Under the pieces are notes generated by a model. The model made no database searches. It worked only from the letters and a program-made list of their open reading frames with translations, and was not told the origin of the DNA. Source: Eubacteriaceae bacterium (lineage in GTDB: Bacteria > Bacillota > Clostridia > Lachnospirales > Lachnospiraceae). Taken from it: DNA of 64,000 bases. The stretch is from contig CABIYF010000014.1 of the NCBI GenBank assembly GCA_902362875.1, forward strand, positions 22,212 to 86,211, written 5' to 3'. Below, in pieces: positions 53,303-62,539 of the stretch. Both the position numbers and the translations under genes were made by a program. Position 1 is the stretch's first letter, and every line of letters begins with the position of its first letter.

Positions 53303-54742
53303 ATGGAAATATTAAACACAGTATTTACTTTTATATCCAATAACATCTTAACAAAAGCGGAGTTCTTCGTAGGACTGATCGTCTTAGTTGGATACATCTT
53401 ATTAGGAAGAAAATGGTATGAAACATTAGCAGGTTTCTTAAAAGCAGTTGTAGGTTACATGATCTTAAACGTAGGTTCTGCCGGACTGATCAACACATTC
53501 CGACCAATCCTTGCAGGACTGAACCAGAAGTTCCATTTGAACGCGGTAGTAATTGACCCGTATTTTGGATTAAACGCAGTTAACGCAGCACTTGAAAACA
53601 TTGGATTATCCGCAGCATGGACAATGACATCATTGTTAATGGCATTTATCTGGAACATCATCTTATTGATCTTCCGTAAAGCTACAAAACTTCGTACATT
53701 ATTGTTAACTGGACATATCATGGTACAGCAGGCAACAACAGTAACATGGATCGTATTCTTATTTATCCCAGGACTTCGTAATATCTGGGGAGCCGTAGCA
53801 GTCGGAATCTTAGTCGGTACATACCAGGCAGTATTCTCTAACTTAACTGTTGAACCAACAGATCGTTTAACAGATGGTGAAGGTGGATTCGCAATCGGAC
53901 ATCAGCAGATGTTTGCAATCTGGTTAGCTGATAAGATCGCACCAAAGATCGGTAAAAAAGAGGATTCTATCGAGAATATCAAACTTCCAGGATTCTTACA
54001 GATGTTCAGTGACAACGTAGTATCCACATCCGTATTAATGTTCGTATTTTTCGGAATCATCATGTTAGTACTTGGTGAAGACTTCATGAGAAGCTTAGAT
54101 GAGACATTCTCACAGACAACAGCATTTGGATTCTATATCTTCTCTAAAGCATTAAGCTTTACCGTTTACTTAAATGTATTACAGGCAGGTGTTCGTATGT
54201 TCGTAGCAGAACTTACAGAATCATTCAAAGGTATTTCAGACAAACTGCTTCCAGGAGCAATCCCAGCAGTAGACTGTGCCGTAGCTTATGGATTCGCACC
54301 AGCAAACGCAGTAACAGTTGGTTTCTTCTGTGGAGCACTTGGACAGTTCTTAGCAATCGCAGGACTATTGATCTTCCACTCACCAGTAATGATCATTGCA
54401 GGATTCGTACCACTGTTCTTCGATAACGCAAGTATCGCAGTATACGCAAACCACAGAGGTGGAGTAAAAGCAGCCATGATCTTACCATTTATCAGTGGAG
54501 TCATTCAGGTATTAGGTGGAGCCGTTTGTGCTTACGTCTTACAGTTAGTAGCATTCGGTGGATGGCATGGAAACTTCGACTTCTCAACAATCTTCCTTGT
54601 AATATCTTACGTTGTTAAGTACTTAAAGGTACCTGGAGTTATCTTAGCTGTAGTAGCAATGTTAGCTATTCCGCAGATTCAGTATGCAAAATCTGATAAA
54701 GAAAAATATTTCACAGTAGGTCAGGAAGATGAAGACTACTAG
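53303..54742 (+). CDS. ulaA: PTS ascorbate-type transporter IIC component
   Basis: 479-residue membrane permease of the UlaA/SgaT family with about eleven helices; takes up L-ascorbate and phosphorylates it with IIA and IIB. Typical segments: AEFFVGLIVLVGYILLGRKWYE, GFLKAVVGYMILNVGSAGLI, LTGHIMVQQATTVTW, GGFAIGHQQMFAIWLADKIAP and GAIPAVDCAVAYGFAPANAVTVGF. Strong ribosome binding site; 16 bases after ulaC. Assignment to ascorbate rests on the linked ulaG, ulaE and ulaF. Confidence 0.93.
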   Translation: MEILNTVFTFISNNILTKAEFFVGLIVLVGYILLGRKWYETLAGFLKAVVGYMILNVGSAGLINTFRPILAGLNQKFHLNAVVIDPYFGLNAVNAALENIGLSAAWTMTSLLMAFIWNIILLIFRKATKLRTLLLTGHIMVQQATTVTWIVFLFIPGLRNIWGAVAVGILVGTYQAVFSNLTVEPTDRLTDGEGGFAIGHQQMFAIWLADKIAPKIGKKEDSIENIKLPGFLQMFSDNVVSTSVLMFVFFGIIMLVLGEDFMRSLDETFSQTTAFGFYIFSKALSFTVYLNVLQAGVRMFVAELTESFKGISDKLLPGAIPAVDCAVAYGFAPANAVTVGFFCGALGQFLAIAGLLIFHSPVMIIAGFVPLFFDNASIAVYANHRGGVKAAMILPFISGVIQVLGGAVCAYVLQLVAFGGWHGNFDFSTIFLVISYVVKYLKVPGVILAVVAMLAIPQIQYAKSDKEKYFTVGQEDEDY

Positions 54743-54834
54743 GAGTAGAGCACTTAGTGAACCGAACTACTTTATAAAAAACCAATTTTAAATAAAACAA
54801 TTAATCAATCAGCCAAATTCAGGAGGTATTTATT

Positions 54835-55128
54835 ATGAAAATCAAAGCAATCGCAGCATGTGGAAATGGAATGGGATCAAGCCAGATGATCAAAATGAAA
54901 ATCAACAAAGTATTCAAAAGATTAGGGATCGACGCAGAAATCGGACATATGAGCGTTGGAGAAGCAAAAGGTGTCGCAAACAACTATGACATGATCTTCG
55001 TATCTGAAACATTTACATCTCAGTTCCGTCCAGGAAAAGATACAAAAGTTGTTGGACTTAAAAACTTATTATCTGAAAAAGAAATCGAAGCAAAGATCAG
55101 AGAAGCATTAGATATGCCTGCAGAATAA
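54835..55128 (+). CDS. ulaB: PTS ascorbate-type IIB component
   Basis: 97-residue PTS IIB; phospho-Cys in the P-loop-like AACGNGMGSSQMIKMK at the N-terminus. YDMIFVSETFTSQF and VVGLKNLLSEKEIEAKI complete the lactose/cellobiose-IIB-like fold. A 90-base gap separates it from ulaA, then AGGAGG precedes the ATG. ulaE follows after 15 bases. Confidence 0.92.
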   Translation: MKIKAIAACGNGMGSSQMIKMKINKVFKRLGIDAEIGHMSVGEAKGVANNYDMIFVSETFTSQFRPGKDTKVVGLKNLLSEKEIEAKIREALDMPAE

Positions 55129-55143
55129 ATCGGGGTGAGACAG

Positions 55144-56016
55144 ATGTACGATATCAAAAAAAGGCCATTAGGAATTTACGAAAAAGCTCTTCCAAATGAT
55201 TTTACATGGCTTCAAAAAATGCAGGCTGCAAAGCAGGCAGGATTTGATTATATCGAGATTTCCATCGATGAATCGGATGAGAGATTAGCAAGACTTGACT
55301 GGAGTGATGAGCAGATTGAGGAAATCCGCTCTTACATGAAAGAGACAGGGATCATCATTCCAAGCATGTGCTTAAGTGGTCACAGAAGATTCCCGTTTGG
55401 AAGCAAAAACAAAGAAACAAGAGACAGAGCATTTGAGATCATGGAGAAAGCAATTCTTCTGTCACAGAAACTAGGAATCAGAGTGATTCAGCTGGCGACT
55501 TATGATGTGTACTATGAAGAATCAGATGAAGAAACAAAAGCATTGTTCTTAGATGGAATGAAAAAATCAGTAGAAATGGCAAGCCATGCAGGAGTGATCC
55601 TTGCAATGGAGATCATGGATACTGAATTTGTAGGAACAATTCTTCGTGCCATGCACTATATCAAAGAGATTCCATCTCCATACTTTAAGATTTATCCAGA
55701 TATGGGAAATCTGACACAGTTTGCAGCCGATGTGGAAAGTGAATTTGAACTTGGAATCGGTGAGACAGTAGCGATCCATGTCAAAGAGACAAATCCTGGG
55801 GTATTTAAATGTGTTCCATTTGGAGAAGGAACTGTAAGATTTACAGACATCTTTAAGAAATTAAAAGAATTAAATTATACAGGAATGTTCCTGATCGAGA
55901 TGTGGGCAGATAATACAAAGAAACAGACAATGGAAGAAGCCGTTGAGGTAATTAAGAAGGCTCGTCTGTTCGTGGAGGATAAGATGGAACAGGCAGGGAT
56001 CAAAGTTCCTGCATAA
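55144..56016 (+). CDS. ulaE: L-xylulose/L-ribulose 5-phosphate 3-epimerase
   Basis: 290-residue TIM-barrel epimerase that converts L-xylulose 5-phosphate to L-ribulose 5-phosphate in ascorbate catabolism. Nearly every block matches E. coli UlaE: PLGIYEKALP, VIQLATYDVYYEESDEET, EMASHAGVILAMEIMD, IYPDMGNLTQF, HVKETNPGVFKCVPFGEG and FLIEMWAD. Metal ligands would be the Glu of AMEIMD, the Asp of YPDMGN, the His of HVKE and the Glu of LIEMW. The ATG at 55144 follows GGGGTGAG; a GTG 9 bases earlier is the alternative. Confidence 0.94.
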   Translation: MYDIKKRPLGIYEKALPNDFTWLQKMQAAKQAGFDYIEISIDESDERLARLDWSDEQIEEIRSYMKETGIIIPSMCLSGHRRFPFGSKNKETRDRAFEIMEKAILLSQKLGIRVIQLATYDVYYEESDEETKALFLDGMKKSVEMASHAGVILAMEIMDTEFVGTILRAMHYIKEIPSPYFKIYPDMGNLTQFAADVESEFELGIGETVAIHVKETNPGVFKCVPFGEGTVRFTDIFKKLKELNYTGMFLIEMWADNTKKQTMEEAVEVIKKARLFVEDKMEQAGIKVPA

Positions 56017-56026
56017 GGAGGAAATC

Positions 56027-56854
56027 ATGTATCGAATGGTAGTGACAGATCTTGATGGGACCTTGTTAAACAGTCAAAAACAGGTTTCAGATGCCAATAC
56101 AAAGGCAATTCAAAAACTAAAAGATCAAAATGTAACATTTGTTATGGCAACTGGAAGATCAGATGTTATGACAAGAGCATATACAAAGCAATTAAAAAAT
56201 GCCAACATCGTCATTGGGTGTGATGGAGCTGTCATTCGAAACATAAGGACTGGAGAGATTTTATACGAGAATCATATCAGCAGTGAAACCTGTCACAAAA
56301 CATTTAAGATCTGTCAGAAATACGGATTACAGTATTATGTTTTTGCTAAAGACGAGCTGGTTTCAGATGATCCAGAAAATGAAAGATTTCTGATCCATCA
56401 GAAATTCAATCAGACAGTCAATGAAGATGAACAAATACCGATGCAGATTGTCAGTGATCTTGATGAATATGTTGATGATCATATCGTTTACAAGATTGTT
56501 GTCAGTCATGATAATACGCAGTATTTAGATGAAGTAGCCGAAGTGGTCAAAAAAGAAACAGATGCAGATGCCATTCGTTCTGGGAAAAGAGTTCTTGCAG
56601 TCAAAGCAAGAGGAGTTTCCAAGGCAGAAGCGGTTAAAAAGCTTGCACAGGCCTTAGACATTTCAATCAAAGATATCGTCGCATTTGGTGATGAAGTCAA
56701 CGATATGGAAATGCTTAAGCTGGCGGGACTTGGAATCGCAATGGAAAATGCAGATGATGTCGTAAAAGAAGCGGCGGATATGATCGCAGGAAACAATGAT
56801 CAGGACGGTGTTGGAAAAGAATTAGAGAAAATATTTGGAAATGCAGGAAAGTAA
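56027..56854 (+). CDS. Cof-type HAD phosphatase within ula operon
   Basis: 275-residue Cof/IIB HAD hydrolase: motif [13 protein letters not shown], motif [10 protein letters not shown], motif III Lys of [13 protein letters not shown], motif [18 protein letters not shown]. It is placed between ulaE and ulaF, so it may dephosphorylate a pathway sugar phosphate as an overflow or house-cleaning enzyme. This is not a standard member of the E. coli ula regulon. Confidence 0.85.
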   Translation: MYRMVVTDLDGTLLNSQKQVSDANTKAIQKLKDQNVTFVMATGRSDVMTRAYTKQLKNANIVIGCDGAVIRNIRTGEILYENHISSETCHKTFKICQKYGLQYYVFAKDELVSDDPENERFLIHQKFNQTVNEDEQIPMQIVSDLDEYVDDHIVYKIVVSHDNTQYLDEVAEVVKKETDADAIRSGKRVLAVKARGVSKAEAVKKLAQALDISIKDIVAFGDEVNDMEMLKLAGLGIAMENADDVVKEAADMIAGNNDQDGVGKELEKIFGNAGK

Positions 56855-56870
56855 GGAAGGAGTTAAGAAG

Positions 56871-57563
56871 ATGCTTGATGAATTAAAACAGCAAGTATAT
56901 GAAGCAAATATGGAATTGCCGGCAAAAGGGCTGGTAACTTATACATGGGGAAATGTCAGTGGGATCGACAGAGAACGCGGATTGTTTGTCATTAAGCCAA
57001 GTGGTGTTGACTATGAAAAACTGACACCAGATATGTTAGTTGTCGTAGATTTAAATGGAGAAAAAGTCGAGGGTGACTTAAATCCTTCTTCAGATACACC
57101 AACTCACGTTGAGCTTTACAAAGCATTTCCAGAAGTCGGAGGAATCGTTCATACACATTCCCCTTGGGCAACATCTTGGGCACAGGCAGGAAGAAGCATT
57201 CCATGTTATGGAACAACACATGCAGATTATTTCTTTGGAGATATCCCATGTGCAAGAGCTTTGACAGCCGATGAGATCAATGGAGAGTATGAAAAAAACA
57301 CAGGAATTGTGATCGCAGAAACATTTAAAGACAAGAATCCAGTCTATGTACCAGGTGTTTTATGTACAAACCATGGACCATTTGCATGGGGGAAAGATGC
57401 AGCCGAAGCAGTTCACAATGCAGTTGTTATGGAAGAAGTAGCGAAAATGGCATATCGTTGTGAACACCTGAAAAAAGACATTGAGGAAGCACCACAGGTA
57501 TTACAGGACAAACATTTCTTCAGAAAACATGGAGAAAATGCTTATTACGGAAACGACTTATAG
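56871..57563 (+). CDS. ulaF: L-ribulose-5-phosphate 4-epimerase
   Basis: 230-residue class II aldolase-fold enzyme converting L-ribulose 5-phosphate to D-xylulose 5-phosphate, the last step to the pentose phosphate pathway. [14 protein letters not shown] and FVIKPSG bind phosphate; Zn ligands in [13 protein letters not shown] and the later His of [19 protein letters not shown]-like [15 protein letters not shown] is present. AAGGAG precedes the ATG at 56871; an in-frame ATG 36 bases earlier overlaps the phosphatase gene. AraD is the paralogous name; the ula context decides UlaF. Confidence 0.92.
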   Translation: MLDELKQQVYEANMELPAKGLVTYTWGNVSGIDRERGLFVIKPSGVDYEKLTPDMLVVVDLNGEKVEGDLNPSSDTPTHVELYKAFPEVGGIVHTHSPWATSWAQAGRSIPCYGTTHADYFFGDIPCARALTADEINGEYEKNTGIVIAETFKDKNPVYVPGVLCTNHGPFAWGKDAAEAVHNAVVMEEVAKMAYRCEHLKKDIEEAPQVLQDKHFFRKHGENAYYGNDL

Positions 57564-57607
57564 GATGAATAGATAGAGTATTTTGGATAGAAAAGGAGAT
57601 CAAGGTT

Positions 57608-58711
57608 ATGAGTAAAATTAGTGAAATGACAAGAGAAAGCTGGATTGAAAGCACATTCCCAGAGTGGGGAACATGGTTAGTAGAAGATATTGAAAATGAA
57701 GTTGTAGCACCAGGAAATGTAGCGATGTGGTGGCTTGGATGTACAGGTGTATGGTTTAAAACACCAGCTGATACAAATATCACAATCGACTTATGGTGTG
57801 GAAATGGTAAACGTACACATGGAGATGGAAAGATGAAAGTCGGACATCAGATGGCAAATATGTGTGGTGGACGTGCAATGCAGCCAAACCTTCGTAATGT
57901 ACCATTTGTAATCGATCCATTTGCATTTAAGAAAGTTGATGCAGTTCTTGCAACACATTATCATCAGGATCATATGTCAGCAGAATGGGCAGCACACGTA
58001 ATTAACAGCGGAATGACAACAACAGATGAAAATGGAAATGAAATTCCAGTACCATTCATCGGACCTAAAAAATCCGTAGAATTATGGCAGAAATGGGGAG
58101 TTCCAGCAGATCGTTGTATCACAGTAAAACCTGGAGATTCCATCAAGATCAAAGATATCGAGATCATTGCATTAGATTCTTTTGACAGAACATGTATCGT
58201 AACAACAGACTCTACAGGTCCAGACAGAGAAGAATTAACAGGCGTATGCCCAACAGATATGGATGATAAAGCAGTAAACTACTTAGTTAAGACACCAGGT
58301 GGAAACATCTATCATTCTGGAGATTCTCACTTCTCTATCTACTTTGCAAAACACGGAAAAGATTACGATGTAGACGTAGCATTCGGATCTTTCGGAGAAA
58401 ACCCAATCGGTATGCAGGATAAGATGACATCTGTAGATATCCTTCGTATGGCTGAAAACTTACAGTGCAAAGTTGTTGTACCGATCCACTGGGATGTATG
58501 GACAAACTTCCAGGCTGATTGCGATGAGATCAAAGTATTATATGACTTCAAGAAAGACCGTAACGAATACAAATTCCATCCATTCTTCTGGCAGGTTGGA
58601 GGAAAATACACATATCCAGCAGACAAAGACAAAATCTACTATCATCATAGAAGAGGATTCGAAGACTGCTTTGAAGCACCACAGAATATCCCATTCCGTT
58701 CTTGCTTATAG
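57608..58711 (+). CDS. ulaG: L-ascorbate-6-phosphate lactonase
   Basis: 367-residue metallo-beta-lactamase-fold lactonase that opens L-ascorbate 6-phosphate to 3-keto-L-gulonate 6-phosphate. The sequence follows E. coli UlaG closely: [47 protein letters not shown], metal motif [24 protein letters not shown] and QVGGKYTYP. Cytoplasmic. This gene is the strongest evidence that the operon is for ascorbate. Confidence 0.96.
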   Translation: MSKISEMTRESWIESTFPEWGTWLVEDIENEVVAPGNVAMWWLGCTGVWFKTPADTNITIDLWCGNGKRTHGDGKMKVGHQMANMCGGRAMQPNLRNVPFVIDPFAFKKVDAVLATHYHQDHMSAEWAAHVINSGMTTTDENGNEIPVPFIGPKKSVELWQKWGVPADRCITVKPGDSIKIKDIEIIALDSFDRTCIVTTDSTGPDREELTGVCPTDMDDKAVNYLVKTPGGNIYHSGDSHFSIYFAKHGKDYDVDVAFGSFGENPIGMQDKMTSVDILRMAENLQCKVVVPIHWDVWTNFQADCDEIKVLYDFKKDRNEYKFHPFFWQVGGKYTYPADKDKIYYHHRRGFEDCFEAPQNIPFRSCL

Positions 58712-58726
58712 GAAGAAGGTGGCATA

Positions 58727-59776
58727 ATGAAAGTATCAAAGAAAGTCATCGGAAACTTAGAAAAATGCTATTCCGTAGCATCTTTAACTTACAAAGGGAA
58801 AAAACATATGCTCGTTGCAGCAGAAAAAGTAAACCAGTGCCGTCTATATGATCTGGAAGGAAATCAGGAAGAAGTCATCTGGGAAGGACCGGGAGGAACC
58901 ATGTCAATGGTTCAGGTCCCTGGTTCTGACGGACAGTTTTTGGCAACACATAAATTTTATTCTCCAAATGATTCAAAAGAAGCTAAAATTATCTTAGCTT
59001 ACCCGGAAGATGGGGAATGGAAAGTAAGAACATTAGCAGAACTTCCATTTGTACATCGTTTTGATATCATTTCAAGAAATGGAGTCAATTATGTGATCGC
59101 ATGTACTTTAAAATCAGGACATGAATACAAAGAAGACTGGAGAAGTCCAGGAAAGATTCAGGTATGCGTTCTTCCAGAAGATTTAAGTACAGTTGATGAA
59201 GAACATCCATTACAGTTTGAAGTATTAAAAGAAGGTTTATTAAAGAATCACGGATACTGTAAAGCAGAAGTTGACGGTGTTTTAAGATCCTATGTTGCAG
59301 CAAATGAAGGTGTCTTTGAATGTACACCACCAGAATCTGCAGAAGGAACATGGGAGATCAAACAGATCTTAGATGAAGCAAGCAGTGATATGGCATTTGC
59401 AGACTTTGACAACGATGGTGAATTAGAAATGTTAACAATCTCACCATTCCACGGAGAAAAGATCAGCATTTTCAAGAAACAGGATGGAGAATTCAAGAAA
59501 GTCTACACTTATGAAAAAGATGCTGAATTCGCTCACGGAATCTGGGGTGGAGAGATCGCAGGAACACAGGGTGTTTTAATTGGACATCGAAAAGGCGAAA
59601 GAAATCTGTTATTCTTCAGATGTACAGATGCTGAAAAACTAACATTTACAGCAGACCTTTTAGACAGTGATGTAGGACCTGCAAACGTTCTTCATTACAC
59701 AAATGATGGCGAAGATTATATCTTATCTGCAAACAGAGAAATCGATGAAATCGCATTATACAAAGTAGAAAAATAA
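58727..59776 (+). CDS. Cytoplasmic beta-propeller (VCBS/FG-GAP-like) protein in ula operon
   Basis: 349 residues, no signal peptide or membrane segment. Repeating beta-blade pattern, with an FG-GAP/VCBS-type loop DFDNDGELEMLTISPFHG (calcium-type DxDxDG) and blade ends such as GVNYVIACTLKSGHEY, GVLRSYVAANEGVFEC and GVLIGHRKGERNLLFF. Propellers of this kind are normally exported; here it would be cytoplasmic and sits between ulaG and the regulator with a good ribosome binding site (GAAGGTGG). Possible roles: a lactonase/sugar-binding enzyme or an effector sensor. No experimentally known counterpart comes to mind. Confidence 0.78.
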   Translation: MKVSKKVIGNLEKCYSVASLTYKGKKHMLVAAEKVNQCRLYDLEGNQEEVIWEGPGGTMSMVQVPGSDGQFLATHKFYSPNDSKEAKIILAYPEDGEWKVRTLAELPFVHRFDIISRNGVNYVIACTLKSGHEYKEDWRSPGKIQVCVLPEDLSTVDEEHPLQFEVLKEGLLKNHGYCKAEVDGVLRSYVAANEGVFECTPPESAEGTWEIKQILDEASSDMAFADFDNDGELEMLTISPFHGEKISIFKKQDGEFKKVYTYEKDAEFAHGIWGGEIAGTQGVLIGHRKGERNLLFFRCTDAEKLTFTADLLDSDVGPANVLHYTNDGEDYILSANREIDEIALYKVEK

Positions 59777-59823
59777 GATAGGATGCATGGAAATCAAGTT
59801 AAGATAAACCAAAGACTGTATAC

Positions 59824-59852
59824 TGGACTCACATTTGATGATGCGGTATAAT
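59824..59852 (+). promoter_or_regulatory. Possible separate promoter of the SorC regulator
   Basis: TGGACT (59824-59829), 17-base spacer, TATAAT (59847-59852). It lies in the 113-base gap before the regulator and would allow constitutive low-level synthesis. No TGCACA palindrome is found here. Confidence 0.5.
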
Positions 59853-59889
59853 AAAAGAGCTTTGGATAAAGAATGGGAGGTGGAAAACA

Positions 59890-60849
59890 ATGAAGGAATA
59901 TGATTCACTTAGTGATAACGAAAAGCGCAACATGCTTGCCAGTGTTGCAAACCTCTATTATAACGCGGAAATGACTCAGAATCAGATTGCGGAACGTTTT
60001 TTTACCTCGCGTTCCAAGATTTCAAGAATGTTAAAAGAGGCAAGACAGCTTGGAATCGTAGAGATCAAGATTTTAGAGCCATGGGACCGCAATATAGAGC
60101 TGGAACAGGAATTTATGAAAAGGTTCTCACTGAAAGACGTGAGGGTAATCTCAACAAAAGAAAGTAATGATACGATGGTTTTACAGAAACTTGGAGAGGT
60201 TGCCGCTTATTACCTTGACAATCTGTTAAATGACAACATGATCCTTGGAATTTCATGGGGAAATACGATGTATCATACAGTCAAAGCAGTAAAAACCAGC
60301 AAGAATATCCCAATCACGGTCGTACCGATCATGGGAGCAGCAAATGTAAGAACACCAGAGAGAGATTCTTTGGATCTTTCCAAAGAACTTGCTTATGCAT
60401 ATGGTGGAACCTATCATTACATTTATGCACCATTGTTCGTAAATTCTGAAGAGGTCAGAGACAGTCTTGAGCAGGAACCAAACATTAAAGGATGCTTAGA
60501 ACTCGCAAGAAATGCAGATATTATCCTTACCAGTGTCGGTTCTATCGTATATAAGAGTTGGAAATCTTATCTTAGTACGAGAGATTTATACAATCTTGAG
60601 AAGAAAGGTGCGATCGGACATATTGGAGGACATTTTTACGATATGGAAGGAAATGAAGTTGTGACACCATTTGTGAATAAGATGATCGGACTTGGAATCG
60701 AGGATATTAAGAATACTGAGAATGTTATCTGTGTGGCAGGACTTGAGATGAAAGCTGAAGCGATACTTGGAGCCGTGAGAGGCGGGTATATTAATACACT
60801 GATCACGGATGAAGAGGCAGCGAAGGCAGTGCTAGAATTATGTAAGTAA
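59890..60849 (+). CDS. SorC-family sugar-binding transcriptional regulator
   Basis: 319 residues. The N-terminal helix-turn-helix is YNAEMTQNQIAERFFTSRSKISRMLKEARQLGIVEIKI, and the rest is the SorC/DeoR-like phosphosugar-binding domain (GISWGNTMYHTVKAV, PIMGAANVRTPERDS, ILTSVGSIVYKSW, GAVRGGYINTLITDEEAAKAVL). SorC regulators bind a sugar phosphate and control the operon they lie in. It is therefore the best candidate for binding the three palindromes ahead of ulaC. Clear GGGAGGTGG ribosome binding site. Confidence 0.88.
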   Translation: MKEYDSLSDNEKRNMLASVANLYYNAEMTQNQIAERFFTSRSKISRMLKEARQLGIVEIKILEPWDRNIELEQEFMKRFSLKDVRVISTKESNDTMVLQKLGEVAAYYLDNLLNDNMILGISWGNTMYHTVKAVKTSKNIPITVVPIMGAANVRTPERDSLDLSKELAYAYGGTYHYIYAPLFVNSEEVRDSLEQEPNIKGCLELARNADIILTSVGSIVYKSWKSYLSTRDLYNLEKKGAIGHIGGHFYDMEGNEVVTPFVNKMIGLGIEDIKNTENVICVAGLEMKAEAILGAVRGGYINTLITDEEAAKAVLELCK

Positions 60850-60862
60850 ATTCTGATTTGTG

Positions 60863-60885
60863 ATTATTTCGTTTTTCTCATATAC
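60863..60885. repeat. Inverted repeat, left copy
   Basis: A 23-bp stretch (starts ATTATTTCG, ends CATATAC) that is the exact reverse complement of 63919-63941. Weaker similarity continues inward to about 60912. It begins 14 bases after the SorC-gene stop codon. Confidence 0.8.
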
Positions 60886-60964
60886 AATCCCCACGACTAC
60901 CTTTCAAATCAAAACTTAAGAAGGATTGGTTAAAAATTATAAATTATGTTATAATAATATAAAA

Positions 60965-61005
60965 TTACTAATTACATAATTAGTAATTGATCGATTAGTA
61001 ATTAA
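60965..61005. promoter_or_regulatory. AT-rich palindromes before ATPase gene
   Basis: TTACTAATTA-CA-TAATTAGTAA (60965-60986) is a perfect 22-bp palindrome, followed by GATTAGTAATTA (about 60993-61004) and AATTAGC, i.e. repeated TAATTAGTAA half-sites within 60 bases of the start codon. It looks like an operator for a small repressor; TTATAATAATAT just upstream can serve as -10 region. No other gene lies in the 183-base gap. Confidence 0.5.
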
Positions 61006-61032
61006 CCAATTAGCAAAAAGAAGGATGATAGC

Positions 61033-62442
61033 ATGAATTTCGTTGGAAGAGATCGGGAACTTAAGAAGTTAGATGAGTTGTATAGGGAGCAGGGATTCCA
61101 GTTTGTTGTTATTTATGGAAGACGACGGGTTGGGAAGACGATGTTGATCAATGAGTTTTTGAAAAAGAAAAGATCAGTGTATTATATGGCAGTGGAAGGC
61201 ACAGCCAAAGAAAATCTGTCAGGTATTTCAAAAGCATTATTAGCTGAAAAAAACGGAGATTTTTATATGCCGGAATTTCCTGATTTTGAAAGTTTACTTT
61301 CTTATATTGATCATTTATGTAAAAATGCAGATCATGAAGAAAGGCTTGTGATCGCAATTGATGAATTTCCATATCTTGCGGCATCTTATCCTGCGATTTC
61401 TTCGATGTTGCAAAGTCACATTGATCAACGTTGGAAAGATTCGAATTTATTTTTGATTTTGTGTGGGTCTTCCATGAGTTTTATGGAGGAACAGGTGTTA
61501 GGGTATAAAAGTCCCTTGTATGGGAGAAGAACAGCTCAGTTTAAACTGCATCCTTTTAGCTATTTTGAGGCAAGACAACTGCTTTCAGGGTTCAAAGCAG
61601 AAGAACAAGCAGTTTTATATGGTGTGACAGGTGGTATTCCAGAGTATTTGTCAAGAATTCATAATGACTGGTCGATGGATGATAATATTAAGAATTTATT
61701 CTTTGATGAAAGTGGCCGCTTATTTGATGAGCCTGGAAATTTGCTGAAACAAGAGCTTCAGGATCCATCAAGTTATCATTCGATTATTACAGCAATTGCA
61801 GGAGGGGCAAGCAGGTTAAATGAGATTGCAACAAAAACAGGACTTGCAAGCAGCGGATGCAGTGCACAGATTCAATCATTAATAACATTAGGGATCATTA
61901 AGAAAGAAACACCATTAACAGAAGGAATTAAAAGCAGAAAAACATTGTATCAATTGGAAGATTTTATGTTTTTGTTCTGGTATCGTTTTGTAAGACCAAA
62001 TCTTAGTGGAATTATGCGTGGAATCGGAGAAACGATTTATGATATATCAGTAAAACCGCAGTTAAATCATTTTATGGGATATATTTTTGAAGAAATTAGC
62101 AAACAATATTTATACCAGCCACAGATTTATATCACGCTTCCGTTTCCAGCAGGTGAGTTTGGACGATGGTGGGGAAATAATCAGAAGAAGAAACGTCAGG
62201 AAGAGATTGATATTATGGCAGAGAATGGTATGGAAGCAATCTTTGGAGAATGTAAGTGGAGAAATGAACCAGTTGATGTGGAAGTTTTGGAGACATTACA
62301 AGAAAGAAGTGGATTATTTAATTATCAGAAACAAAGTTATATGATATTCTCAAAATCTGGATTTACTACGAAATTACAGCAATTAGCAAGTGAAGAGGAA
62401 AATATCAGGTTGATCTCATTTAAAGAGATGAATCAATTATAA
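61033..62442 (+). CDS. ATPase_2 / DUF234 family ATP-binding protein
   Basis: 469 residues. Archaeal-type AAA ATPase: FVGRDRELKKLDELY, Walker A YGRRRVGKT, Walker B LVIAIDEFPYLA, sensor LILCGSSMSFM. Then a winged helix (ASRLNEIATKTGLASSGCSAQIQSLITLGIIKKE) and a C-terminal DUF234 nuclease-like domain with EEIDIMAENGMEAIFGECKW (D...E-x-K). Function unknown; the family is widespread and often occurs in mobile contexts. It lies within the inverted-repeat-flanked segment. Confidence 0.88.
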   Translation: MNFVGRDRELKKLDELYREQGFQFVVIYGRRRVGKTMLINEFLKKKRSVYYMAVEGTAKENLSGISKALLAEKNGDFYMPEFPDFESLLSYIDHLCKNADHEERLVIAIDEFPYLAASYPAISSMLQSHIDQRWKDSNLFLILCGSSMSFMEEQVLGYKSPLYGRRTAQFKLHPFSYFEARQLLSGFKAEEQAVLYGVTGGIPEYLSRIHNDWSMDDNIKNLFFDESGRLFDEPGNLLKQELQDPSSYHSIITAIAGGASRLNEIATKTGLASSGCSAQIQSLITLGIIKKETPLTEGIKSRKTLYQLEDFMFLFWYRFVRPNLSGIMRGIGETIYDISVKPQLNHFMGYIFEEISKQYLYQPQIYITLPFPAGEFGRWWGNNQKKKRQEEIDIMAENGMEAIFGECKWRNEPVDVEVLETLQERSGLFNYQKQSYMIFSKSGFTTKLQQLASEEENIRLISFKEMNQL

Positions 62443-62448
62443 AAAGTA

Positions 62449-62484
62449 AAAGATTAGCACGAAAATGTGTTGGTCTTTTTTTAT
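62449..62484 (+). terminator. Terminator after ATPase_2 gene
   Basis: AAGATTAGCAC pairs with GTGTTGGTCTT (11 bp, three G-U pairs) around GAAAAT, followed by seven T. Confidence 0.75.
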
Positions 62485-62524
62485 TACATAGGAAATTTCG
62501 ATGAAATCCCCTATGTAATAAAAA
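62478..62524. terminator. Second inverted repeat, terminator for convergent DeoR gene
   Basis: TTTTTATTACATAGG and CCTATGTAATAAAAA are perfect 15-bp arms with further pairing (AAATTTC/GAAAT) inside. With T-rich ends on both strands it can act bidirectionally; it starts 16 bases past the regulator's stop codon. Confidence 0.75.
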
Positions 62525-62539
62525 TATAAACAAATAAGA

